From Alkalinema sp. FACHB-956 (GTDB lineage Bacteria > Cyanobacteriota > Cyanobacteriia > Leptolyngbyales > Leptolyngbyaceae), in contig NZ_JACJRC010000029.1 in NCBI RefSeq assembly GCF_014697025.1, forward strand, positions 1 to 61,592: a DNA stretch of 61,592 bases, in the 5' to 3' direction. Made by a program: the position numbers and the translations under genes. Under the pieces are notes generated by a model, which was not told where the DNA came from, searched no databases, and saw only the letters and a list, made by a program, of their open reading frames with translations. Below, in pieces: positions 28,045 through 36,683 of the stretch. How positions within the stretch are numbered: position 1 is the stretch's first letter; every line of letters starts with the position of its first letter.

Positions 28045-28521
28045 ATGTGTTCTGAAACTCACCCTTCCCCTGCTCAAGGCTCCACTGGCTCCGAAGAAAG
28101 TCCCAGTATTCTGTCCCATGTTTCGCTGGGAACGAATCAGTTTGAACAGGCTGTTGCGTTTTATGACGCGGTGTTGGCAACGTTGGGCTACCAACGACTG
28201 ATGGATTATCCCGATGCTGTGGCCTATGGCAAGGTTTATCCGGAGTTTTGGGTGCAAGTTCCGATCGATGGGCGACCGGCTAATGTGGGAAATGGATCGC
28301 ACATTGGATTTATTGCGCCAACGAAGGAAGCGGTTCATGCGTTCTATGAATCGGCGTTGCAGGCGGGCGGGCAAGATGACGGGGCTCCTGGCCCTAGGCC
28401 GGATTATGGCGATCCTTACTATGGGTGTTTTGTGAGGGATTTAGATGGCCATAAAATTGAGGCGACATTCTGGGATTTTGCGCTGGATCAACCGGAGGCA
28501 CAGAGTCCGGCTGCTGGTTAG
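28045..28521 (+). CDS. VOC (glyoxalase/dioxygenase) family protein
   Basis: 158 residues from ATG 28045, preceded by GGAGGA. The fold is two beta-alpha-beta-beta-beta modules: SHVSLGTNQFEQAVAFYDAV opens the first, SHIGFIAPTKEAVHAFYESAL the second, and YGCFVRDLDGHKIEATFW ends it with the metal-type Glu. It belongs to the small lactoylglutathione lyase-like group; the substrate is unknown. The first ~20 residues are a Ser/Pro-rich tail. Confidence 0.85.
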   Translation: MCSETHPSPAQGSTGSEESPSILSHVSLGTNQFEQAVAFYDAVLATLGYQRLMDYPDAVAYGKVYPEFWVQVPIDGRPANVGNGSHIGFIAPTKEAVHAFYESALQAGGQDDGAPGPRPDYGDPYYGCFVRDLDGHKIEATFWDFALDQPEAQSPAAG

Positions 28522-28617
28522 ATAGAATTGATAGTCAGAGATGGGGGCTGGAGGGACGCGATCGTCTAGCTTAAGACGGTATGTGAGGCGCAGGCCCTAT
28601 GTTAGGCTGCGCCTAGA

Positions 28618-29549
28618 CTAAGAGCTGAGTTCTAAAGAGAATCTAAAGAGAGGCAAAGGCAGGTTCCGACATTTTTTATTGTAAATGTGTTGCATTCAAG
28701 CGTTGACGATGAGCCGACTCCCTGCAGTTGCCAATCCAACCCGCCAACTCTATCCCAGTGACCTGAGCGATGCAGAATGGGTCATCATTGAACCTAAGTT
28801 ACCAGCTCCCAAAGGCTTTGGGCATCCGCGTGAGGTGGACTTGCGCGAGATTCTCAACGCCATCTTCTACATTCAACGGACTGGATGCCAATGGGAAATG
28901 CTGCCTCACGACTTGCCGCCTCATCAGACGGTCTACAAATATTTCCGGAAGTGGCAACGTAAAGGCCTTTGGCAGGCAATTCATGATGAATTGCGGGGTG
29001 AACTTCGCGAAGACTTGGGACGAGCGGTCGCCTCCAGCATAGCAATCGCAGATTCGCAATCCGTCAAAACGACGGAAAAAAGGGGGCGGTCTACGGGTTT
29101 GATGGCGGCAAGAAGGTTAAAGGCCGTAAGCGCCATGTCGTAGTGGATTCTCAGGGCTTCGTGTTGGGAGTCTTGGTGACGGAAGCCAATGCTTCAGAAC
29201 GATTAGGAGCCATTGTTGTGTTGAACGAGGCTCGCGACCAGTTAGCTCGTCTAGAGGTCATCTATGTGGATCAAGGCTATTCGGGGGAGACCTTTGCGCG
29301 AGCGGTTCGTCAAGTCTGTGGTGACTCGGTGCGGGTTGAGGTCATTAAACGCTCTTCCAAGACCTTTGAAGTCTTGCCTAAACGCTGGATTGTGGAACGC
29401 ACCTTTGGTTGGTTGAACCGCTACCGACGCTTGAGCAAAGATTATGAGGTCTACACTGAGACCAGCGAAGCCATGATTTACGGGGCGCTGATTCGTCTGA
29501 TGCTACGCCGTAAAGCAGCTTAAGCTTTACTTTAGAAATTAGCTCTTAG
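28618..29549 (+). mobile_element. IS5-family insertion sequence
   Basis: About 932 bp bounded by imperfect inverted repeats: CTAAGAGCTGAGTTCTAAAG at 28618-28637 and CTTTAGAAATTAGCTCTTAG at 29530-29549 (18 of 20 positions match when inverted). It contains a two-frame transposase. If the true ends are AGAGCT...AGCTCT, the element is flanked by TA on both sides, consistent with a short target duplication. Both ends and all catalytic residues are present, so it may be active. Confidence 0.88.
28685..29523 (+). CDS. IS5-family transposase made by -1 frameshifting
   Basis: Frame A (28685-29143) starts with the helix-turn-helix part (LYPSDLSDAEWVIIEPKLPA) and contains the first catalytic Asp (AIADSQSVKTT). 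At A6G5 (29076-29086) the reading must step back one base to read KKGAVYGFDGGKKVKGRKRH in frame B, which then gives VIYVDQGYSG (second Asp) and KRWIVERTFGWLNRYRRL (Glu) to the stop at 29523. The slip site reads GAA AAA AGG in frame A. Programmed -1 slippage is known in IS5 subgroups; a simple inactivating indel in the homopolymer is the alternative. Confidence 0.8.
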
Positions 29550-29947
29550 AGGAGAATCGTTTTACCCTTGATTGGCGTGAGCTGAATAAACAGAGAAGAC
29601 TTAATCTTGGCAAAGAAAATAAATATTATCGATATGGTCTACTTAAAGTAGATATGCCTGTATTGAAGAATGGCGTTTTCGCCAAATGTGAAATTTGGGA
29701 CTGCAAGAACCGTGCAGTTTTGATCACAGCTACTGCCAAGCAAGATAAACTCAGTAGCTACATTGGAATTGTGTGGCTAGGCTTTTCCCGAGAGATTCCG
29801 GAATTTTCTGAGTATCTAACCTATCAACTTAGCTGTGAATCAGATCAACGCTCAACGCTCATTCGCTCACAACAGCCTAAGATCATAGGTGAAGGACTCA
29901 ATTTAAATGAGGTAATGTGTCCAGATGGTTTTCATCCCATTATATAG
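29550..29947 (+). pseudogene. Gene fragment cut at its 5' end by the IS5 element
   Basis: From the IS border the frame reads ENRFTLDWRELNKQRRLNLG and continues through KYYRYGLLKVDMPVLKNGVF to a stop at 29945-29947. The first in-frame ATG (29654) is deep inside this protein-like sequence, and an in-frame TAG lies in the IS end, so the start has been lost. The missing N-terminus is not found on the other side of the IS, implying a deletion with the insertion. The remaining part has no recognised domain and is AT-richer than the flanking housekeeping genes. Confidence 0.55.
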
Positions 29948-30114
29948 ACGATAGAACAAGTGCTGAAAGCTAATTACTCTTCTTGCATATAGCGCTTCCC
30001 CTCGTAATGAAGTACATCCAAATTGAGCCAGAGAAGGGCTTTAGATTGCAGACTGCATCTCACCAGACTGGGAATCGCTATGACGATTGATCTGACTGCT
30101 CTGAGATATTATCA

Positions 30115-30200
30115 GCTAACAAGTCCATTGGAGCGGGCTGTCAAATGTTGATCTACAATAGGCGTAGCATCGCTCACAGCCGCTCAGCAGGAACGATAGC
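30115..30200 (+). other. attC-like recombination site, left of methyltransferase cassette
   Basis: Outer arms GCTAAC (30115-30120) and GATAGC (30195-30200) pair at five of six positions. Inside an unpaired spacer, TTGGAGCGGGCTG pairs with CAGCCGCTCAGC, with two single bulged Gs. This is the R''-spacer-L''...L'-spacer-R' layout with extrahelical bases of an integron attC site. The right core GATAGC departs from the GTTRRRY consensus by A for T, so it may be decayed. Confidence 0.45.
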
Positions 30201-30224
30201 ATCATAACGAAAGGACATAACACC

Positions 30225-30986
30225 ATGAAACAATGGTATGAAGAACTATTCGAAAATTATGGAATGAAATATGACAACGAGTGCTTCACCCAAGGCACCG
30301 TTGGTGAATGCAACTTTATTGAAAAAGAGATTGGTTATGATAAGAGCTTAAAGATACTGGATATTGGGTGTGGAACAGGCAGGCATGCAATTGAGTTGAC
30401 AAAAAGAGGCTACACCGTTCTGGGGGTTGACCTTTCAGATTCGCAGTTAGAGCGTGCAAGAGAAAAGGCATCTATGGATAATCTCCAAATTCATTTTCAA
30501 AAGCATGATGCCAGAGATCTTCCATTCCTACATGAATTCGACTTGGTAATCATGTTGTGCGAAGGAGGGTTTTCGCTGATGGAGACCGATGAAATGAACT
30601 ATCAGATCCTCCGGAATGCTTCTAATGCCCTAACGCAGAAAGGGAAACTGATATTTACGACTCTGAATGCCCTATTTCCTCTGTTCCATTCCGTCAAAGA
30701 TTTTCTTGATTCAAACACAAAAGAAGGAAACGCAAAATGCGACAGTATTTCATTCGATTTGATGACTTTTCGGGAACACAATACCGTATATGTCGAAGAT
30801 GATCTCGGGAATAAAAAGGAACTCCACTGCAACGAAAGGTATTATACGCCACCGGAAATAGCATGGCTGTTAAAAACCCTTGATTTCAACGTCATTGATA
30901 TTTTCGGCGCGAAGCTTGGTGCTTTTAGTCGGAATGACGAATTATCGACTGAGGATTTTGAAATGCTTGTAATCGCAGAGAAATGA
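30225..30986 (+). CDS. Class I SAM-dependent methyltransferase in a cassette-like unit
   Basis: 253 residues. Starts MKQWYEELFENYGMKYDNEC; the SAM-binding motif I is LKILDIGCGTGRHAIEL, followed by VLGVDLSDSQLERARE (motif II acidic residue) and FDLVIMLCEGGFS. The C-terminal part has YTPPEIAWLLKTLDFNVIDIFG and ends MLVIAEK. AAAGGA lies ~10 nt before the ATG. Lys/Asn/Ile-rich composition and AT-rich codons differ from neighbouring genes, suggesting transfer from a low-GC donor. It is flanked by attC-like structures; the substrate is unknown. Confidence 0.88.
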   Translation: MKQWYEELFENYGMKYDNECFTQGTVGECNFIEKEIGYDKSLKILDIGCGTGRHAIELTKRGYTVLGVDLSDSQLERAREKASMDNLQIHFQKHDARDLPFLHEFDLVIMLCEGGFSLMETDEMNYQILRNASNALTQKGKLIFTTLNALFPLFHSVKDFLDSNTKEGNAKCDSISFDLMTFREHNTVYVEDDLGNKKELHCNERYYTPPEIAWLLKTLDFNVIDIFGAKLGAFSRNDELSTEDFEMLVIAEK

Positions 30987-30995
30987 TTGGGAAAT

Positions 30996-31049
30996 GCTAA
31001 CCCGTCGCTGGATCCGACTCGCAAGCTCGCGGCTCAGCTTTTTGTTAGC
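30996..31049 (+). other. attC-like recombination site, right of methyltransferase cassette
   Basis: GCTAAC (30996-31001) and GTTAGC (31044-31049) are exact complements; spacers CCGTC and TTTTT are unpaired; GCTGGATCCG pairs with CGGCTCAGC with one bulged G and one mismatch; a short terminal loop follows. It begins 10 nt after the methyltransferase stop, exactly where a gene cassette carries its attC. Confidence 0.6.
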
Positions 31050-31250
31050 TGGCTTCGTTCAAACTTTGACGTAGTTTAAGATTATCTGCTCAGGTTGTGT
31101 GGTTAGAGCGATCGCGATCTCTTTGTAGCAATCGAACTAGTATTCCGAGGTAATAGAACTTTTTATAAGTTAATGCTTTTCTCATAATTTGATAGACGAT
31201 CGCTTGATTCATCTGTAGCGTGCAGTTATTCTGTCCAAATTGACCCCAAC

Positions 31251-32066
31251 ATGAGTCAGTCGCTTTATATCATCCAGCAGCAACCCACAAGGCTCCATCT
31301 ATATGGCCAGCGTATTGGGTGGCTCGGTGTCATCTTGTTCGGTCTCCTATGTACGACGTATGGAGCATGGTATTCTTACACATCCGGTCAAGTGATGCAG
31401 CTAGAATGCACTTCCAGTCGTAGCCCGATGCCTTGCCAAGTCACCCGATGGCGACAAGCGATCGTGCCGAATGAACGCAATACCACAATCGAATCAATTC
31501 AGTCCGCCTCAATCATCGAAGAAACCTTTGATGGCGGGACTAGCTATAAACTCATGCTGACAACGCCTCAGCGAACCTTTGAATTTCCTGGTGTCACCGG
31601 TGATGTGGTGCAGCGCAGTACCCAGACGATCAACACATTCAGTCAGCAGGTTCCGGCAGAACCATTCAAGCTCGAATATAACAATCAGAGTAGCAGCCGT
31701 AACTGGACTATTTTCTGGGGGGTTGGCACCGGTGTTTTGATTCTCGTGCTGCTGTGTACACCAATTTCAGTTGATTGGCAATTTGATACCGAAACTGGCT
31801 GGCTGTCCGCCAATTGTCGCCACATTTTTTGGCGGCATCAATATCAGAAACCGCTCGCTCAGATTCAATCGATCCATTGGATCGAAAAGGTTCATAGCAA
31901 CTATGATGGGAGCACGACATCCTACACGATCGACTTAATCACCCGATCAGGGGGAACGATTTCACTAGTACCATTCATGTGGACTAAGGATTGGAGTCGG
32001 ACTAGCTCAAAGCCTGTTGTAACAGCAATTAGCCAGATCTTAAAGCAACCGATAGTCCGTCGATAG
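31251..32066 (+). CDS. Two-helix membrane protein, unknown function
   Basis: 271 residues. Membrane helices at ~21-43 (RIGWLGVILFGLLCTTYGAWY) and ~152-170 (WTIFWGVGTGVLILVLLC) enclose a ~105-residue outer domain with two cysteines (LECTSSRSPMPCQVTRW). The C-terminal cytoplasmic part (ISVDWQFDTETGWLSANCRH...) resembles PH-like or photosystem-assembly-type beta domains in style, but I cannot assign a family. It is the first chromosomal-type gene right of the cassette region. Confidence 0.65.
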   Translation: MSQSLYIIQQQPTRLHLYGQRIGWLGVILFGLLCTTYGAWYSYTSGQVMQLECTSSRSPMPCQVTRWRQAIVPNERNTTIESIQSASIIEETFDGGTSYKLMLTTPQRTFEFPGVTGDVVQRSTQTINTFSQQVPAEPFKLEYNNQSSSRNWTIFWGVGTGVLILVLLCTPISVDWQFDTETGWLSANCRHIFWRHQYQKPLAQIQSIHWIEKVHSNYDGSTTSYTIDLITRSGGTISLVPFMWTKDWSRTSSKPVVTAISQILKQPIVRR

Positions 32067-32083
32067 TCTGTTACTGTGGATCA

Positions 32084-32866
32084 TCATCCCCTTGCGCGAT
32101 CGCGAACTCGATTCGCAGTTCGTAAAATCTGTGCCGCCAGCATCGCCGCCCCAAACCCATTATCAATATTCACTACACCAATCCCCGCTGCGCAGGAATT
32201 CAACATCCCCAGTAATGCAGCCAATCCATTAAAACTAGCACCATAGCCAACACTAGTCGGCACAGCAATCACCGGACAATCTGCTAATCCTCCCACCACG
32301 CTGGGCAATGCACCCTCCATTCCCGCGACTACAATTAACACATCAGCATCAGCAATCACATGGCGATTGCTTAATAAACGATGAATTCCCGCTACGCCCA
32401 CATCCCACAAACGCTTCACAGAACACCCCGACAACTCCGCTGTAATGGCCGCTTCCTCCGCGACCGGCAAATCCGCCGTCCCCGCTGACAGAATACCGAT
32501 CGTTCCCGGAATCGGTTGTGGAGGAGCCGATCGCAATGCACAAATCTTCGCCCGATCGAAGTATTCCACCTGCGGCACCATTTGCTGAATCCAATCGTAG
32601 ACCTCCCGCTCCACCCGCGTCGCCATCACCACCGACGCCCGATCGCGCATCGACTCCATAATTTGGGCAATTTGTTCCGGCGTTTTTCCCGGCCCCCAAA
32701 TCACCTCTGGAAAGCCTGTCCGAATCGCCCGATGGTGATCCACATGGGCAAAATCCCCCACCTTTTCAAAGGCGAGATCCTTGAGATTTTCCAACGCTCG
32801 ATCGGGACTGAGATGGCCTTGGGCAACAGCTTGCAGCAGAGATCGAATCTGTTCCGGGTGGGTCAT
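32084..32866 (-). CDS. larB: Nickel-pincer cofactor biosynthesis protein LarB
   Basis: 260 residues from ATG 32866 (MTHPEQIRSLLQAVAQGHLS). LarB carboxylates and hydrolyses nicotinate adenine dinucleotide to begin nickel-pincer nucleotide synthesis. The N-terminal region has RTGFPEVIWGPGKTPEQ; the C-terminal PurE-like domain has GILSAGTADLPVAEEA, WDVGVAGIHRLL, VVAGMEGALPSVVGGL and PTSVGYGASFNGLAALL. larC and larE are not in the window. Its partner enzyme could be lactate racemase or another pincer-using isomerase. Confidence 0.9.
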   Translation of the reverse strand: MTHPEQIRSLLQAVAQGHLSPDRALENLKDLAFEKVGDFAHVDHHRAIRTGFPEVIWGPGKTPEQIAQIMESMRDRASVVMATRVEREVYDWIQQMVPQVEYFDRAKICALRSAPPQPIPGTIGILSAGTADLPVAEEAAITAELSGCSVKRLWDVGVAGIHRLLSNRHVIADADVLIVVAGMEGALPSVVGGLADCPVIAVPTSVGYGASFNGLAALLGMLNSCAAGIGVVNIDNGFGAAMLAAQILRTANRVRDRARG

Positions 32867-32964
32867 AGTGCCGCAGAAAATCAATTACACTGGAACTAAC
32901 CTACCATTGACTTACCCCCTTCTCGCCCCACCCCACCAGAATTCTATATTTACTATCCACCCCG

Positions 32965-34764
32965 CTAACGGGATTGGGTCAGGTAGAGTTCATCGATATT
33001 CCATAGCCCCCAAAAGGGTAACCCGTTGTATTGCAAGCCCTGCACGGGGTTACGCACCGCCATCAATGCCCGATCGTTGACCAAATGGATAATCGGTAAC
33101 TCTTCCTGCACCAGTTGCTGAAATTGACCATAGATTTTTTTGCGTTTTTCCAAGTCGAATTCCCGCGCCCCTTCCCGGAACAGGCGATCGATTTCCACTT
33201 CAAAGGGCTTCGGCGCGTAGTCCTGGATGGGAGGCTGCCCTGGTTGCTGCTTGAGATTAAACGAATGGGAACCGCCGCTGCTCATCCACAGGTTTGCCAC
33301 CAAATGAGGTTCCACACCGCCCTCAAACCCCACCATATGGGTATCCCAATCCCGTGAACTATTAATCTTATCCACTAGCACATTAAAGTTAATTGCTTGG
33401 AAATTCACCTTCATGCCAATTTTGTTCAAATCCTGCTGTACCTGTGCCGCGATCGCCACCCGCACCAGGTTATTGGCATTGGTAATCAGTTCAAACTCAA
33501 CGCGATTGCCGCGATCGTCGAAGAGTTCGCCCTGGGCATTGTAGCGAAAACCCGCTTGTTGCAGTAATTCCTTAGCCTTCGCTGGGTTGTGAGCGTAGGT
33601 TTTTAAGCCCTGCTGGGGCGAGAGATAAAAGGGACTTTGCACTGATACGGGGGAATGCTGCACCACACCCAATCCCCGGAAAATATTGTTATTAATCCGT
33701 TCCTTGTCAATACTGTAGGCAACGGCTTGGCGAAACAGCTTGTTATTGAACCAACGGGATTTTTTCGGATCAACAAAGGGTTTCCCGTCTTTATTTTTAG
33801 CGGTACTCAAATTGAATACAAACTGCAACACCCCCGACCATGGCCCCCCATCCATTAGCCGAAAGTTACCCCGTTGCTCTTCCCGTTTCAGCAAAGCATA
33901 ATACTCTGCTTTCAACGGACGGGCATCGCCCATCACATCCAAATCACCCGATCGAAATTTCAGCAATTGCAGATCTTGATTTTCGATCACCTTCCAAATG
34001 ATTTTTTCAATTTTCGGCAGTGTTTCTCCCTGGGCTCCCTTGCGCCAGTAGTAGGGATTACGGCGAAAAATCACTCGCTGTCCCGTCGTGTAACTTTCCA
34101 GCATATAGGGGCCGCTAACCACAACATCTTTCGGATTGGTATCCGTGCCCCAAGTATTGAGAAACTTTGGATTGCCCTTCTGGTCAACTTCCTTCAGCGA
34201 TCGCTCTAGCTTATGTTTCGGCAGAATCGCGACCGACCCCGTGCGGCCTCCAGTAGTCGTATGGAGAAAGGGCGAAAACGGTTCGGGAAAGGTAAACTCC
34301 ACCCGCCGATCGTCTAGTTGCCGCACGTTGGGAAACTCACCCTTCGCGCCAATGCGAATTTGATCCTTGGATTCGATCGGGACTTTTTCGTTAAAAACAA
34401 TCTCGTTATAGGTAAACACGACATCCGCTGCGGTGAGGGGTTGCCCATCAGACCAGCGCAGTCCTGGCCGGAGGGTAAACACCACCTTCTTTTTGTCCGG
34501 CGAGAACTCCCATTTCTCTGCCAGTGCGGGTTCCACCGCCCCCGTCATACCATTTTCGCGGGTGAGGCCCTCATGGCTAAACAGAAAAATATTGGGCACC
34601 GAGGCACTGTTGGCGTAATTAAAGGTTTTGGGATCGATCGGAGTTAGCAATCGCAGCGTTGATTCAGATTCTTTTGCCCAGCGATGGGGATTACAGCCGC
34701 ATAGCATCAAGGCTAGCAATCCCGAACCTAAACCGAGCCCTAACGTTCTTGGAAAACTCACCAT
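32965..34764 (-). CDS. Oligopeptide-type ABC transporter substrate-binding lipoprotein (second of tandem pair)
   Basis: 599 residues. Signal peptide with lipobox LMLCGC (Cys ~24), then a family 5 extracellular solute-binding domain: RLLTPIDPKTFNYANSASVP, VFTLRPGLRWSDGQPLTAADVVFT, a central VSGPYMLESYTTGQRVIFRRNPYYW and the helical PAKAKELLQQAGF. It should bind peptides or similar solutes outside the inner membrane. Its ATG overlaps the stop of the paralogous gene upstream (TAATG). No permease or ATPase for this class follows. Confidence 0.9.
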   Translation of the reverse strand: MVSFPRTLGLGLGSGLLALMLCGCNPHRWAKESESTLRLLTPIDPKTFNYANSASVPNIFLFSHEGLTRENGMTGAVEPALAEKWEFSPDKKKVVFTLRPGLRWSDGQPLTAADVVFTYNEIVFNEKVPIESKDQIRIGAKGEFPNVRQLDDRRVEFTFPEPFSPFLHTTTGGRTGSVAILPKHKLERSLKEVDQKGNPKFLNTWGTDTNPKDVVVSGPYMLESYTTGQRVIFRRNPYYWRKGAQGETLPKIEKIIWKVIENQDLQLLKFRSGDLDVMGDARPLKAEYYALLKREEQRGNFRLMDGGPWSGVLQFVFNLSTAKNKDGKPFVDPKKSRWFNNKLFRQAVAYSIDKERINNNIFRGLGVVQHSPVSVQSPFYLSPQQGLKTYAHNPAKAKELLQQAGFRYNAQGELFDDRGNRVEFELITNANNLVRVAIAAQVQQDLNKIGMKVNFQAINFNVLVDKINSSRDWDTHMVGFEGGVEPHLVANLWMSSGGSHSFNLKQQPGQPPIQDYAPKPFEVEIDRLFREGAREFDLEKRKKIYGQFQQLVQEELPIIHLVNDRALMAVRNPVQGLQYNGLPFWGLWNIDELYLTQSR

Positions 34765-36548
34765 TAGTCTTCCACCTTCAACTCATGGAGATTCCACAGG
34801 GCTTCACCGCCTTCTGGATAGCGAATGCCTTTAACCCGATCGCGCACCGCTGCCATAATCCGCGCATTGACGAGGTAAATAAAGGGGACTTGTTCCTGGG
34901 CGATTTGTTGAAACTGGTTGTAAATCTGTTTACGCTTCGTTTCATCCAGTTCCTGAGCTCCTTTGATATACAGTTGCTCAATCTCCTTTTCCCAATCGGA
35001 CACCACCCGTCCTTCCACCGGGGGAGCCGACGGCCCTGGTTTTTGGTTGAATAGGTGCGATCGTCCGTCGGTCAGCCACATATTGGAACCGCCATGGGGG
35101 TCAAGGCCCCCGCCCCCGTAGGCCATCAGCACCGCATCCCAGTCCATGGAGTTATCTACTTTGTCACTGAGTACATTAAAGTCGATCGCGCTCAGAGCCA
35201 CTTCCATGCCAATCTGGGCCAAGTCCTGTTTAATTTGCGAAATCATTTGCACCCGCAAGACGTTACTTGCATTGGTGGTGATTGTGAACTTCACAGGATT
35301 GCCGTCAGCGTCTACCAATTTGTTGTCACTCGTATATTTAAACCCAGCGGATTGCAAAATTTGCCGCGCTCGTTCTGGATTGTAGCTGTAGGTTTTCAGT
35401 CCCTTTTCGGGCGGTAAATAAAAGGGGCTTTGCTGCACAATGCTGGAATGCACCCGGGTTCCCAAACCGCGAAACAGGTTGGTATTCATGCGATCGAGAT
35501 CCAATGCATAGGCCACTGCTTGGCGGAACTTCACGTTGTTAAACCACTTGGATTTCACCGGATCAACCAAAGGTTTGCCGTTGCGTTTGCCCTGGTTGAG
35601 GTTAAAGGCAACAAAGGTGAAAATCGGACGCGGCCCACCGACATAAAGCGTAAATTTACCTCGTTTTTCCTCTTGCTTCAACAGCGCGAAATCCTCTGGA
35701 CGAATCGGTTCTACGAGATCTGGCCCCCCCGATCGAAACTGTTGCAATTCCGTATTTTGGTTTTCTACGGACTTCCAAACAATCCGTTCGATGTAGGGTT
35801 GTTGCTGATTTTGCGAATCTTTGCGCCAGTAGTAGGGATTGCGTTTAAAAATCACTCGCTGATTCGGTGTGTAGCTGTCCAGCACATACATGCCATTACA
35901 GACAATTTGCCGAGGGTCAGTTTCCGTTGTCCAGGTAGACATAAACTTGGGCTTGCCATCCACTTTTTCCCGCACCGTCGATTCCAGGGCATGTTTCGGT
36001 AAAATGGCGAGACCCAGTTGGCGTAAAAACGGCGCAAAGGGTTCTGGGGTGGTAAATTCCACGCGCCGATCGTCAATTTTGCGGATCGTCGGCAACTTGC
36101 GATCTTTTCCAATCTTCAAAACATCTTGAATATCCGTCGGAATATCAGGATTGAAATAAACATCCTGAAAACTAAACACGACATCATCTGCTGTGAGTGG
36201 TTGCCCATCCGACCATTGCAGTCCGGGGCGCAGGGTCACAATCACTCGTTTTTTATCGGGCGAAACTTCCCAAGACTCTGCTTGGATAGGTTCTAGTTCG
36301 CCAGTCAAGGTATTTTCGTTGATCAAGCCTTCATACAGGTAGCCAAAAACATTCGGATTTTCGTTGCTCAGGGCATAATTAAAGGTTTTTGGGTTGCCAG
36401 TTTGGCTAATGATCAGTTCAGGGACTCGGGCCGCTTGGCTTTTGAAGTGGGTGGGATTGCAGGCGGAGAGTTGAACCGCAAGGCAGAGGGCGATCGCTGC
36501 CCAAAGAACGCCCCATCTCCACGTTTTGCGCCGAAAAAATCCCACCAT
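34764..36548 (-). CDS. Oligopeptide-type ABC transporter substrate-binding lipoprotein (first of tandem pair)
   Basis: 594 residues from ATG 36548 (MVGFFRRKTWRWGVLWAAIA). Lipobox LSAC, then a family 5 solute-binding domain closely similar to its neighbour (NPKTFNYALSNENPN, VTLRPGLQWSDGQPLTADDVVFS, CNGMYVLDSYTPNQRVIFKRNPYYW). The two genes are clearly products of a tandem duplication and are translationally coupled. A long perfect hairpin lies upstream at 36612. Confidence 0.9.
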   Translation of the reverse strand: MVGFFRRKTWRWGVLWAAIALCLAVQLSACNPTHFKSQAARVPELIISQTGNPKTFNYALSNENPNVFGYLYEGLINENTLTGELEPIQAESWEVSPDKKRVIVTLRPGLQWSDGQPLTADDVVFSFQDVYFNPDIPTDIQDVLKIGKDRKLPTIRKIDDRRVEFTTPEPFAPFLRQLGLAILPKHALESTVREKVDGKPKFMSTWTTETDPRQIVCNGMYVLDSYTPNQRVIFKRNPYYWRKDSQNQQQPYIERIVWKSVENQNTELQQFRSGGPDLVEPIRPEDFALLKQEEKRGKFTLYVGGPRPIFTFVAFNLNQGKRNGKPLVDPVKSKWFNNVKFRQAVAYALDLDRMNTNLFRGLGTRVHSSIVQQSPFYLPPEKGLKTYSYNPERARQILQSAGFKYTSDNKLVDADGNPVKFTITTNASNVLRVQMISQIKQDLAQIGMEVALSAIDFNVLSDKVDNSMDWDAVLMAYGGGGLDPHGGSNMWLTDGRSHLFNQKPGPSAPPVEGRVVSDWEKEIEQLYIKGAQELDETKRKQIYNQFQQIAQEQVPFIYLVNARIMAAVRDRVKGIRYPEGGEALWNLHELKVED

Positions 36549-36611
36549 AGCCGAATCCAATCGCTTGTTAAAGGGTCATTGCCCTCTATTGTACTGTTGA
36601 ATCCTAAACTG

Positions 36612-36647
36612 AATAGGCTAGGAGCGCGATCGGACTCCTAGCCTATT
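36612..36647 (-). terminator. Perfect 13-bp hairpin downstream of the glutathione peroxidase gene
   Basis: AATAGGCTAGGAG (36612-36624) and CTCCTAGCCTATT (36635-36647) pair without mismatch around CGCGATCGGA. There is no T tract on either side. It lies 36 nt beyond the gpx stop and ahead of the tandem binding-protein genes, so it is either a T-less terminator or an mRNA 5'/3' stabiliser. Confidence 0.55.
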
Positions 36648-36683
36648 GATTCGCTAGTGACAGTTAGACAGTTGCGATGAAGA

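Noticed and set aside
28560-28617. GTTAGGC core near 28600 as a third attC site
   Set aside because: The heptamer fits the core consensus, but I find no complementary left arm with the right spacing; it forms only a small local hairpin with GCCTAGAC.
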